NCBI GenBank assembly: GCA_028877195.1
Contig: JAPPIL010000072.1
Location: forward strand, 1-7,480
From: Pseudomonadota bacterium
Lineage (GTDB): Bacteria; Bdellovibrionota_B; Oligoflexia; Oligoflexales; JAPPIL01
DNA length: 7,480 bases
Reading direction: 5' to 3'
Under the pieces are notes generated by a model. That model made no database searches, had not been told where the DNA came from, and worked only from the letters and a program-made list of their open reading frames with translations. Shown piece after piece: positions 1 through 6,977 of this stretch. Each line of letters starts with the position of its first letter. Within the stretch, counting starts at the first letter, position 1. A program made the position numbers and the translations under genes.

Positions 1-1596
1 CACCAGCCTGATGTTCAGCTGTTGATGAATAGCTAACTTCTCATAAAGTATCGTGCCTAGCTGTTTCGTTGAGTTGATATTGAATTTCTCACCCGCTAAA
101 GCAAATATTTCTTGCGTCAATTTCTCAAGCTGGTGAGCAATCTGTTGCGATAACGTCCGCAAATACTCGCTATCTAAATAGACCCCTCGTCTCTCCATCA
201 AGGCTAACACTCGCACCAACGGCATCTCGATATCTTTAGCCAATTGTTTCATGTTGTGTGCGTCGATCGCATGCGTAAGCTCTGGTTCTAGCTCCAACAA
301 GGCTTGACAAACCGCTGCGGCCACACTGTCATCACACGCACGCCCCAAGTAGCGTTGCAGCACTTTAGCAAGGCTATGATTGTAATCATTCGGATGGAGA
401 AGATAGTCATATATCTGTAAATCCAGATAGTTATTGGAAACGTCAAACCCTGCATTCCACAGGAGTTTTAAGGCAGCCTTCATATCAAAGCCAACTAAAC
501 GCGCCTTGCCAGTTAATATCATCTGGAGATAATGTTTGTGCTGTTGCGTAAAATCAGTGAACTTCAACAACCCCTTGCTATCACCGATGGTTACGCTCTT
601 TGGTGTAGCCGTAATAAAATCATCGCCATCAGCTTCAACAAAAATTACACAGAGGTCAGCATCGGCAAGTTCCTGCACTCTAGTTGCTTCAATCTGCGGG
701 TGGATAGTAAGCGTAGTATGCTGCTTGTCCGTATCAGCGCTAAAACTAAATCTACTCAACAAACTTCTAAACTCTAGGCGCTGATAAAAAGAATGCAGGC
801 TTTTGTTTGCATAGACGTTCTCTGGACTGCGATATTCCTGTAAAGATAAGGCAAGTGGCAAGTCCGTCTTAATCCGCACCAGCTGTTGCGACAATCGTCC
901 CGACTGTTCACCCTCACGCAAGTATTTAGCGACACTGGCAGGCGTGATGGTTGCGATATTCTCATAAATACCAGCGAAAGAATGATACTGACGCAACAGC
1001 TTGCTGGCTGTCTTCTCACCGACTCTCGGCACGCCAGGCACATTGTCGGAACTGTCGCCCATCAAAGCCAACAGGTCGATGATTTGATCGGGTCGGCAAG
1101 CGAAACGCTTATACACATAGTCGCTGTTGATAACGGTAAAATCCTTGTTCAACATCACGATATTAGCATTGACAAGTTGCATAAAGTCCTTGTCTTGCGA
1201 AACGATATACACCTTGAGATCGTCGCTCGCTAACTTCGCTGCCAATGTGCCAATAATATCGTCTGCTTCATAACCATCTTGCTGTAAATGTCTTATCCCT
1301 AAACAACTGAATAACTCATAGAAAAGTTGCAGCTGGGAGGATAAACCTTCAGGCATCTCGCCGCGTTGAGCTTTATAGGCAGGAAACAACCGATGCCGAA
1401 ATGTTTTGGCATCCGTGTCATCCACCAAGGCGATGAAATCAGGCTGGCACTCGTCCAGCAACTTATGAATGAACAGCGCACTGTGAAAGGGGACAGATAC
1501 CGCCATGCCCTTACTATCGGTCAGGTTATGCTGACGGTTGGCGTAAAAACTACGAAAGGCAAGTGCCATCGCATCGATTAAGTAGAGTGTCTTCAT
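1..1596 (-). CDS. polA: DNA polymerase I, N-terminal part (runs off left edge)
   Basis: DNA polymerase I acts in Okazaki-fragment maturation and repair synthesis. The frame opens with MKTLYLIDAMALAFRSFYA at ATG 1596-1594 and stays open for 532 codons to base 1. Residues 1 to about 285 are the 5' nuclease (flap endonuclease) domain. Its metal-binding acids are visible: D8, D60, the YEADD box (E110, D112, D113), QDKD (D135, D137), and GDSSDN (D181, D184) followed by a helix-hairpin-helix VPGVPRVGEKTA. Residues about 290-445 occupy the place of the 3'-5' exonuclease domain but lack its catalytic acids. DIEMPLVRVLALMERRGVYLD (455-475) and FNINSTKQLGTILYEK begin the polymerase domain. The remaining palm and fingers, roughly 370-400 residues by family length, lie outside the window. 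No strong Shine-Dalgarno is seen, only a weak CGGA about 10 nt upstream. Identification is secure. Confidence 0.96.
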   Translation of the reverse strand, partial: MKTLYLIDAMALAFRSFYANRQHNLTDSKGMAVSVPFHSALFIHKLLDECQPDFIALVDDTDAKTFRHRLFPAYKAQRGEMPEGLSSQLQLFYELFSCLGIRHLQQDGYEADDIIGTLAAKLASDDLKVYIVSQDKDFMQLVNANIVMLNKDFTVINSDYVYKRFACRPDQIIDLLALMGDSSDNVPGVPRVGEKTASKLLRQYHSFAGIYENIATITPASVAKYLREGEQSGRLSQQLVRIKTDLPLALSLQEYRSPENVYANKSLHSFYQRLEFRSLLSRFSFSADTDKQHTTLTIHPQIEATRVQELADADLCVIFVEADGDDFITATPKSVTIGDSKGLLKFTDFTQQHKHYLQMILTGKARLVGFDMKAALKLLWNAGFDVSNNYLDLQIYDYLLHPNDYNHSLAKVLQRYLGRACDDSVAAAVCQALLELEPELTHAIDAHNMKQLAKDIEMPLVRVLALMERRGVYLDSEYLRTLSQQIAHQLEKLTQEIFALAGEKFNINSTKQLGTILYEKLAIHQQLNIRLV

Positions 1597-1722
1597 TATA
1601 TTTATCCGTGGCTTTGCCAGTTTGCCACTCGGTGGCTAGACTCCTGTTTCATGGTCGGAAGCAAGGATTACCACCGCTGTGGATACTTTTACAGAGGCAA
1701 CATAAAGAAAGGCGGTGAAAAA
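1597..1722. other. Short intergenic region between the LysM lipoprotein gene and polA
   Basis: These 126 bases separate the LysM gene stop from the polA start. I see a small perfect hairpin at 1624-1636 (GCCAC, 3-nt loop, GTGGC) in what would be the polA leader, and a second small inverted repeat CCAC-CGCT-GTGG at 1671-1682. Neither is followed by a T-run on the minus strand, so neither is a convincing rho-independent terminator. I found no strong sigma-70-type promoter. polA may be read through from the upstream gene or have a weak promoter here. Confidence 0.4.
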
Positions 1723-3432
1723 CTACTGGCTCGTCTTATCTCCGACCAATACCTCTAGGTCGTTGCTGATGATATACGCGACCGCAATACCATCCTGCAC
1801 GTCTATTATCTGCATAGAACCGATGGGGGTGGCATCTAATGCTTTTGATTTCTTTTGATAATAGCGATCAGCGCTGCGGTAGATTGGGAGCATCTGTTGG
1901 GCGGAAATATCTTCACCGCCGAGTTTTATGAAGGCAAAATCACCAGCCGCTCCTAGTGTTTGGCCAGCAGACGTGAGTGCTACTATCTTTGCCATTACCT
2001 CGGCACTGCCACTGGCGGTAGTGTAAACTCGCCTTTGTCTGGAACGATAGTCGATGACAATATCACCTTTTTGTGGTGCAGTGTTAAGATTAACAAGGGT
2101 TGCAACCGAGTGCTTGCCCTTGCCGTTGGAAATAATGCGAGCATTAGCAACAAAATCATAACGATGCCCTGCCCCCCAGATCATCCCCTGATGGCGCATG
2201 ATTGTGTATAAAGTGTCCAAACTTAATCCCCCCCCCGTGAGCAACACCGAGTCATTCTCCTGCATCGACGGGTCGCCACGTACCACCTTGCCGATATTGC
2301 CGAGCTTGTTAGGCAAAATTAGTGCTGGCAATTCAACGGTAGCGGACTCCTTCGCAGTGTGTTTACCGATGTCTTCGGTGAACAGCTCCTCGATTTTTTC
2401 TGGGATAACGACATCCTCTGGGTCAAGCAGCTCAAAGTCATCTTCTTTAGGCTTGAAGAGTTTATCCGTTGCAATTGCAGCATCAGGCTTAATATCCCCT
2501 TCTGGATCAAACTCCTCGATATTGACGACCTTGATAACAGGCGGTGTATTGTTGTCGCCTGAATAGAACTGCAACGCAAATTCAGGATAAATAAAATGCG
2601 GATTCTTGATGTCGCTGTTCATTGCCCATAATTTCGGCCAGTAGGTAGGTTCATCTAACAGCTGGTCGCAAATATCATAGAGCGTATCCCCTGGGCGAAT
2701 AATATAAGTCTCTGGTGCTTCGCCAGGCGCTAATTCCTTCATCGTGCCTGGCAACTCCGCACCCGAAAACTCATTCGGTTCAGGGATGCCCGTAAACTCT
2801 TCCAGTATAGTCGCAATCGGGTCAGGCTTGTTTTCCTCTTGTGCTGCAGTCTCTCCAGCTGACTCAGGGGTTGGCATGGCGTTGGACACAGTATCGTCAA
2901 TCGTAGCATTGCCTTGGCCACGATCGCTTAATTGTTGATTGTTCATCTGAAGATCAAAAGAATTCTCAAAATCCAACGATTGCGGTTGAATATCTTGATC
3001 TTGCTGTAGCGGTGGCTCGCCGAAAGCATTCGACTGGTTGCTAGTAATTTGACCGAACTGGTTGTTTAGTTCCTGCAGTTGTTCAAATTGTTGCTCCTGT
3101 TGAAACTCCTGTTCTTGATCAAACTGTTGGTCTTGTTGAAAATTTTGCTCTTGATCGTCAAACTGTTGGTCTTGTTGAAAATTTTGCTCTTGGTCGTCAA
3201 ACTGTTGGTCTTGTTGAAACTCCTGTTCTTGATCAAACTGCTGGTCTTGTTGAAAATTTTGCTCTTGGTTGTCAAACTGCTGGTCGCCCTCTTCGGTGTT
3301 GTTGATATTTGTCTGTTCACTCTGCTCATCGCCAGCAAAACCTGCGACAAGCTCCATGTCCTGCTCTAAATCAGTCTTCGGAGTGGAAGCACAGGCAGCG
3401 ACAAGTGTTACGAGAAATATATGCCTTATCAC
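1723..3432 (-). CDS. LysM-domain lipoprotein with Gln-rich tandem repeats
   Basis: Predicted exported lipoprotein of 569 residues, probably a peptidoglycan-associated envelope protein. Starting at GTG 3432-3430 it reads MIRHIFLVTLVAACAS: a very short signal peptide with lipobox LVAAC, giving lipidated Cys14. Residues 50-112 are a Gln/Asp/Glu/Phe-rich array of 12- and 13-residue units (type DQQFDDQEQNFQQ), followed by a low-complexity linker to about 240. One LysM domain lies at about 243-289 (YIIRPGDTLYDICDQLL, then YWPKLWAMN and NPHFIYPEFALQF), expected to bind glycan strands. The roughly 280-residue C-terminal part contains GKVVRGD, TGGGLSLDTLYTIM and a final AVAYIISNDLEVLVGD. It resembles the tail of LysM proteins I recall from Bdellovibrio-like bacteria. 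The frame is open back to GTG 3501, but a TATAAT box at 3465-3460 argues for the downstream start. TTG 3438 is an alternative. No good Shine-Dalgarno is present. Exact function is unknown. Confidence 0.85.
   Translation of the reverse strand: MIRHIFLVTLVAACASTPKTDLEQDMELVAGFAGDEQSEQTNINNTEEGDQQFDNQEQNFQQDQQFDQEQEFQQDQQFDDQEQNFQQDQQFDDQEQNFQQDQQFDQEQEFQQEQQFEQLQELNNQFGQITSNQSNAFGEPPLQQDQDIQPQSLDFENSFDLQMNNQQLSDRGQGNATIDDTVSNAMPTPESAGETAAQEENKPDPIATILEEFTGIPEPNEFSGAELPGTMKELAPGEAPETYIIRPGDTLYDICDQLLDEPTYWPKLWAMNSDIKNPHFIYPEFALQFYSGDNNTPPVIKVVNIEEFDPEGDIKPDAAIATDKLFKPKEDDFELLDPEDVVIPEKIEELFTEDIGKHTAKESATVELPALILPNKLGNIGKVVRGDPSMQENDSVLLTGGGLSLDTLYTIMRHQGMIWGAGHRYDFVANARIISNGKGKHSVATLVNLNTAPQKGDIVIDYRSRQRRVYTTASGSAEVMAKIVALTSAGQTLGAAGDFAFIKLGGEDISAQQMLPIYRSADRYYQKKSKALDATPIGSMQIIDVQDGIAVAYIISNDLEVLVGDKTSQ
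2228..2236 (-). repeat. G9 homopolymer run inside the LysM lipoprotein gene
   Basis: Nine C on the plus strand read as nine G on the coding strand, spanning the T399-G400-G401-G402 codons. Losing one G puts TAA in frame immediately after the run. Gaining one G gives TGA about 25 codons later. Either change would leave the signal peptide, repeat array and LysM domain but remove about 165 C-terminal residues. Poly-G runs of this length are typical slippage sites. Whether it varies here cannot be seen from a single sequence. Confidence 0.9.
3097..3285 (-). repeat. Coding tandem repeat array, 36/39-bp units
   Basis: Five consecutive units of 39, 36, 39, 39 and 36 bp encode residues 50-112 of the LysM lipoprotein: variants of DQQFDDQEQNFQQ (13 residues) and DQQFDQEQEFQQ (12 residues). 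A diverged sixth unit (EQQFEQLQELNNQ) follows to about residue 125. The copies are nearly identical in nucleotides, with differences such as GTTG/GCTG and the TCGT/TTGT indel region that separates the two unit lengths. Units are multiples of three, so copy-number change would alter protein length without breaking the frame. The segment is acidic and Gln-rich, probably an extended or coiled spacer between the membrane anchor and the LysM domain. Confidence 0.92.
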
Positions 3433-3459
3433 GATCAACCATAGAGGTTTTTGAGTATG

Positions 3460-3470
3460 ATTATAGCATG
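3460..3470 (-). promoter_or_regulatory. Extended -10 promoter of the LysM lipoprotein gene
   Basis: On the minus strand a perfect TATAAT (3465-3460) is preceded by TGC, making an extended -10 (TGnTATAAT). The position 17 bp upstream reads CCTCTA, not a consensus -35, which fits an extended -10 promoter. Transcription would begin near 3453, about 20 nt before GTG 3432, so it would exclude the longer frame from GTG 3501. Confidence 0.55.
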
Positions 3471-3500
3471 TTTTGTATACGATAGAGGTGCACAGAGACA

Positions 3501-3517
3501 CTTTGTTGCATAAGTAA
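3501..3517 (+). repeat. 17-bp dispersed repeat, copy 1
   Basis: CTTTGTTGCATAAGTAA occurs here and again, exactly and in the same orientation, at 7427-7443. Flanking bases differ on both sides. This copy sits upstream of the -10 box of the LysM gene, in the gap after nnr. Its nature is unknown. Confidence 0.75.
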
Positions 3518-3570
3518 CAACGTCGAAGCGAGCGGCTGGCAGGCTGGGAAACAAGACTGCTAGTCGCCTG

Positions 3571-5139
3571 TCAAAGTGCGTCGATCAGTAGCGATGCAGT
3601 TATACCATGTAGCCCTACTCTTGCTTGGTGAGTAAATGCTTGCTTGCTAAGTCGGTGTGCCGCCCTCCGCAAGTGGTAATACGCTGATACTGCTGCTTGC
3701 TCGCCACTCATGCCTAAAGCCAACGCCGCAACGATGCCTGCGTAAATATCCCCAGTTCCTGCTTTGGCAAGTGAATTATCCCCACCCTCGCAAACATACA
3801 CTGGCTCATGCGGATGCGGTGAAAAAACCAACGGACTGGAGTTTTTATAAACCAGCGTTAAACCTCGCTTGACTGCGATATTCTTGATGGCGACGATGTT
3901 TTCAACACTGTCAGGTTGCGGCAATTTAGGGGTGGCAAGCCGTTGCCATTCACCAGCATGCGGGGTGAGGATGATGTTTTCCGCCCCACCTGCTTCCCAT
4001 AAAGTCGATAAACCGTCCAATGCCCCAGCATCGAGAATAACTGCCCCGTTGGGGTGTTGACGTGCAAACTGCAGCAGGTATTGCCATAACTCAGCGTTCA
4101 ACGGACTCTTAACGCAACCACAACCGACGACGATCGCACGAACCTGCCGCTGCGCTACGAATTCTGTCAGTGCAGGGATGTTTATCGCACCGTTCTCAAA
4201 AAAATTCTCATAGGTCAAGTCTAACGGCAAACAGCTAGGATGACTTGATGCTGTTGTCATCGGCAAAGCAACAGACACCCACCCTGCTCCTGTGCGTAAC
4301 GCAGCAAGCGCTGATAATAGCGGTGCACCCAGCTTGCCCGCACTACCACCGATTACCAGCACATGCCCACGCTGATACTTGTGGGCACTGGCAGGCAGGG
4401 CAGCGAAAGCATCGGGCTTGGCATTACTGCTGGGTTGGGGGCATATATGCAGAGGCGATGGTTGGTCAGCAAACACTGTAGCGACACAAGAAGCTGGAAA
4501 AATTTCCGCAACCCGCACCTCACCACAGTGGTCTTGTGCAGGCGGCAGCACATGCGCAGGTTTCTTGCCGCCAAAGGTTATCGTGATGTCGGCGGTTATC
4601 GTATCGCCGTCAGCATCAGCGTCGTCGCAGCGCAAAGCACTCGGTATGTCGATGGCAATGACCTGTTTGTTGGGGTATGCTCGAATTTCTGCGACCAAAG
4701 CCTGTAACGGCGAGGTCAGCTTGCCAGTCAACCCTAACCCGACAATACCATCGATGATTAACAACCGTTTGCCGTGATACTTGCGCTGTAGCCAAGTAGA
4801 AGGCTCATAGAGTTCTGGCTGTAAGCCCAATGTTCGCACCGCGTGCAACTGTGCCATCGCTAAGGGACTGGTAGGAGTAGCATTGGTGAGCAAAATATCA
4901 GGCTGATAGGAACTCAACAGACGCGCAGCAGCCAACGCATCGCCACCATTGTTGCCTTTACCCGCGATGATAACCAACTGGCAGAGCTGTGTTGCCAACA
5001 GTTCCATGACGACATCTCGTATCGCAAGTGCTGCATGCTCCATCAATACTGCGCTCGGCAAAAAGTCTGCGCAGTGCTTATCTATGGCAAGAGAATGTGA
5101 TTGTGTCCATATCGGGGTAAGGGGACAGCTATTCAGCAT
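3571..5139 (-). CDS. nnr: Bifunctional NAD(P)H-hydrate repair enzyme (epimerase + dehydratase)
   Basis: Cytosolic metabolite-repair enzyme of 522 residues. The N-terminal half (YjeF_N, about 1-235) epimerises R- to S-NAD(P)HX. The C-terminal half (carbohydrate-kinase-like, about 250-522) dehydrates S-NAD(P)HX to NAD(P)H using ADP or ATP. Visible motifs: GKGNNGGDALAAARLL (60-75), IIDGIVGLG with D130, DIPSA (164-168), HKYQRGHVLVIGGSAG (253-268), ALRTGAGWVSVA, LTPHAGEWQRL (391-401), and NSLAKAGTGDIYAGIV (455-470) with catalytic-type D464. The length is normal for the fused form. Departures from the usual motifs are GGDA for GGDG, DIPSA for DIPSG, and VGCGCV where VGPGLG is common, so activity of both halves is likely but not certain. 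The ATG (5139-5137) overlaps the end of the upstream gene by 11 nt, suggesting translational coupling. No terminator is clear after the TGA at 3571. Confidence 0.95.
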   Translation of the reverse strand: MLNSCPLTPIWTQSHSLAIDKHCADFLPSAVLMEHAALAIRDVVMELLATQLCQLVIIAGKGNNGGDALAAARLLSSYQPDILLTNATPTSPLAMAQLHAVRTLGLQPELYEPSTWLQRKYHGKRLLIIDGIVGLGLTGKLTSPLQALVAEIRAYPNKQVIAIDIPSALRCDDADADGDTITADITITFGGKKPAHVLPPAQDHCGEVRVAEIFPASCVATVFADQPSPLHICPQPSSNAKPDAFAALPASAHKYQRGHVLVIGGSAGKLGAPLLSALAALRTGAGWVSVALPMTTASSHPSCLPLDLTYENFFENGAINIPALTEFVAQRQVRAIVVGCGCVKSPLNAELWQYLLQFARQHPNGAVILDAGALDGLSTLWEAGGAENIILTPHAGEWQRLATPKLPQPDSVENIVAIKNIAVKRGLTLVYKNSSPLVFSPHPHEPVYVCEGGDNSLAKAGTGDIYAGIVAALALGMSGEQAAVSAYYHLRRAAHRLSKQAFTHQARVGLHGITASLLIDAL

Positions 5140-5554
5140 GTTCAGTCATAGCGGCGAATATTTTGCGCGCCAACATGTCATTACTAAAATTATGCTGATG
5201 CTTGTTTTGCCAATAAAAGATACCCGACCGATCGATGAAGGGACGAAACTCTTCATGCATGCGCTCTCGACCGAGAAACTTTTCGACTTTGTTAAGGGTT
5301 AAGGCAAGGCGGTCGTTGCGATAGTCAATACCTACTTCCACCGCACCATGAATGATATTCGCTTGCTTGTTGTGGTCAGTAAAAACCTTGACGGCTTTGG
5401 TTTTTTCAGCGTGAAAATTGTAAACAGTAGAGCAGCGCTGCAACTCGGTGAATAATTTCGCCAACGCATCACTGGTCATGTCTTGTAGTTTGGGATGTTG
5501 CTGGCGTTTGGCAAGACGTTGTAGCCACGCGTCGTTTTCTTCGATGCTGGTCAT
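5129..5554 (-). CDS. Unrecognised 141-residue protein
   Basis: I do not recognise this family. It starts MTSIEENDAWLQRLAK at ATG 5554-5552, 4 nt after the TGA of the metallopeptidase gene, and its last 11 nt overlap the start of nnr, so it is very probably the middle gene of a three-gene operon. The frame is open further upstream (to 5683), but that extension would run deep inside the metallopeptidase gene; the short gap favours ATG 5554. The product has no signal peptide or membrane segment and is expected to be cytosolic. The first 45 residues look helical and charged. The region about 50-100 (VYNFHAEKTKAVKVFTDHN, then IIHGAVEVGIDYRNDRLALTL) suggests alternating beta strands. The C-terminal part is again charged and helical, with many aromatic and His residues and no evident catalytic motif. 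Its position next to nnr does not by itself assign a function. Confidence 0.75.
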   Translation of the reverse strand: MTSIEENDAWLQRLAKRQQHPKLQDMTSDALAKLFTELQRCSTVYNFHAEKTKAVKVFTDHNKQANIIHGAVEVGIDYRNDRLALTLNKVEKFLGRERMHEEFRPFIDRSGIFYWQNKHQHNFSNDMLARKIFAAMTEHAE

Positions 5555-5558
5555 AAGC

Positions 5559-6851
5559 TCACAAAACCGCCATTTGACAGCTATTAGCGCTGGGAAAACC
5601 AAGTTCAAACATCGCGCAAACGGCAGGCAGTATGTCGCGGCGCTCACTAGCGACAATGTGCTGATGAATAACTTGATAAACATGCCGAATCATATCCGAC
5701 AATGGGTCATCAGATACGTCAATAGTCGGCGCACCGCGCAACCAACGCTGTAGATGGCGATACTTTTGTTCGGCGGCAAGTTCTCCGTGCGTTGCAGCGA
5801 GAACGTAGTTGGTAATCTTATACAAGTAATGCGCCAACACTGCCCCAACTGTATGCGGATCAGTGAAGTCAGGTGTAGAACAACTGCCTACGACGGGATT
5901 CTGATAGTGGTAAAAATTCTCAAGATGGGCAGCGGTAAGATGCTTAAACGTCTGGTCATGGAAGTGTGAGTTGCTGATGTCGCGATTATAGCCAAAGCAC
6001 GAGTAAGACGTAATCAAGCTTGGGTTTTCACCTGTGGCGTAAAAGGCATACACGTCTGCCCAACCTTCGTAGAAGGCCTCAAGGCTTGCTTGCTTGCGAC
6101 GCGGCAATGATTTAGCCGCATAACGCCGCAGGGCTATACGGTCATCGTGCGGTGCTAGCAACGCAAACTGGGCATGATGCGCAAACTCATGTGCCATCAC
6201 ATAAGGCGAATCCCAAAGGTTCTCACTCTGCGGTCGGCGCGGCAGGATTACTAACGACTTGCGGTGCGGATAATAGATGATGTTGTCATAACGAAACGAA
6301 TAGGTATCTTGAAAAATAGTTTGAAAATACGGCATCACCTGCAACACCATCTTCGGCAACGGTTCGCCAATGCTGCGCAAGTAAAAATCATGTGCGGACT
6401 GTAAGTGATAAGCGGAACGCAGAGCGATATATTCAAAACTTTCACTCGGATATGCCTGCGCCTTAGCACATATTCGTAGTAAGCCGCCGCTGTTCTTACG
6501 GTAACGCCAGGACGCGGGTTTAAAGTCATGGTTATAACAACGACCCGACTTGTCATCATAATGCTCGCAACGGCGATAATACACCTGTCCATAGAGAGTG
6601 CGAGCAATCAGTGGGGTCTGTAACGATGTCTCGGCATTGACATCGGTCAGAGTGCTGACATTGCCGTGATCAAGGCTGGCAAATTGAATAGAGCTACTGG
6701 CGATACCCTGCGAGCGTTGGCACTCACGGTCATGAAGAAAATAAGGACTGTAGTCAAACTCGAATGGGGTGGGAATAACAGCCCGCTCTTGTCTTTGACA
6801 AGCAGTTGTGATTAGGAATATGATGATAGGGATTATGGTTGCGTTGTTTAT
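5559..6851 (-). CDS. Predicted zinc-metallopeptidase lipoprotein with non-canonical start
   Basis: Predicted envelope metallopeptidase. The HEFAHH box (HExxH, about residues 221-225) and a downstream FYEGWADVYAFY segment (E262, D266) form a gluzincin-like zinc site: two His, a catalytic Glu and a third acidic ligand. The family is not named. From GTG 6584 the frame gives 341 residues, but it stays open upstream without stops to TAA 6866-6864. That extension reads ATIIPIIIFLITTACQRQ, a hydrophobic signal peptide ending in a lipobox-like ITTAC. No ATG, GTG or TTG exists in that stretch. I place the start at ATA 6851-6849, which has GGAGG 6 nt upstream, giving 430 residues with Cys18 lipidated. 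The signal peptide lacks the usual basic residues and the lipobox is weak. Two Cys near residues 95 and 105 could form a disulfide. First gene of the presumed operon with the 141-residue gene and nnr; divergent from rpoZ. Confidence 0.75.
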   Translation of the reverse strand: MNNATIIPIIIFLITTACQRQERAVIPTPFEFDYSPYFLHDRECQRSQGIASSSIQFASLDHGNVSTLTDVNAETSLQTPLIARTLYGQVYYRRCEHYDDKSGRCYNHDFKPASWRYRKNSGGLLRICAKAQAYPSESFEYIALRSAYHLQSAHDFYLRSIGEPLPKMVLQVMPYFQTIFQDTYSFRYDNIIYYPHRKSLVILPRRPQSENLWDSPYVMAHEFAHHAQFALLAPHDDRIALRRYAAKSLPRRKQASLEAFYEGWADVYAFYATGENPSLITSYSCFGYNRDISNSHFHDQTFKHLTAAHLENFYHYQNPVVGSCSTPDFTDPHTVGAVLAHYLYKITNYVLAATHGELAAEQKYRHLQRWLRGAPTIDVSDDPLSDMIRHVYQVIHQHIVASERRDILPAVCAMFELGFPSANSCQMAVL

Positions 6852-6862
6852 CTCCCCCCTCC
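6852..6862 (-). promoter_or_regulatory. Ribosome-binding site with G6 run, deciding the metallopeptidase start
   Basis: The minus strand carries GGAGG at 6862-6858 running into a G6 tract (6859-6854), 6 nt before ATA 6851. It is the only strong Shine-Dalgarno near the open end of this frame and is the main reason for choosing that start. If one G of the run were lost, GTG 6876-6874 would be joined in frame to the signal peptide instead. Confidence 0.5.
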
Positions 6863-6891
6863 GTTATTGTGAACACAGCTAGTTCTGCGCC

Positions 6892-6920
6892 CAGCTACCA
6901 ACAACACAATCAGCTGTCAA
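6892..6920 (-). promoter_or_regulatory. Candidate promoter of the metallopeptidase operon
   Basis: A perfect -35 hexamer TTGACA lies at 6920-6915 on the minus strand. Seventeen bases downstream the -10 position reads TAGCTG (6897-6892), a poor match, so this is a tentative call. It directly abuts the CAACAAA repeat. Confidence 0.3.
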
Positions 6921-6922
6921 AA

Positions 6923-6977
6923 CAACAAACAACAAACAACAAACAACAAACAACAAACAACAAACAACAAACAACAA
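6923..6977. repeat. Heptanucleotide microsatellite (CAACAAA)7.9
   Basis: Seven perfect copies of CAACAAA plus six bases of an eighth span 55 bp with no mismatch. The tract lies between the divergent metallopeptidase operon and rpoZ. It is flanked by direct repeats of TGTCAAA at 6915-6921 and 6980-6986, each reading TTTGACA on the minus strand, so a TTGACA hexamer stands on either side. The short open frame across it (6839-7057, plus) encodes only repeat-derived QQTTNNK and is not credible as a gene. Confidence 0.95.

Noticed and set aside
886..1233. 115-residue plus-strand frame within polA
   Set aside because: Antisense to clearly conserved 5' nuclease sequence; no recognisable product.
3097..3285. 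Regular 36/39-bp repeats considered as a CRISPR array
   Set aside because: Units are contiguous with no unique spacers and encode in-frame protein repeats.
3079..3369. Leu-rich open frame on the plus strand over the repeat array
   Set aside because: It is the antisense shadow of the Gln-rich repeats; the minus frame has a signal peptide, LysM domain and promoter.
3433..3501. Longer N-terminus of the LysM lipoprotein from GTG 3501
   Set aside because: It would place 23 polar residues before the signal peptide, and the TATAAT box at 3460-3465 lies inside it.
3541..3570. Terminator after nnr (GACT-AGC-AGTC hairpin followed by TTGTTT)
   Set aside because: The stem is only 4 bp and the T-run is interrupted.
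5555..5683. 43-residue N-terminal extension of the 141-residue protein, with a hydrophobic start that mimics a signal peptide
   Set aside because: It overlaps the metallopeptidase gene by 125 nt; ATG 5554 lies 4 nt after that gene's stop, the usual operon spacing.
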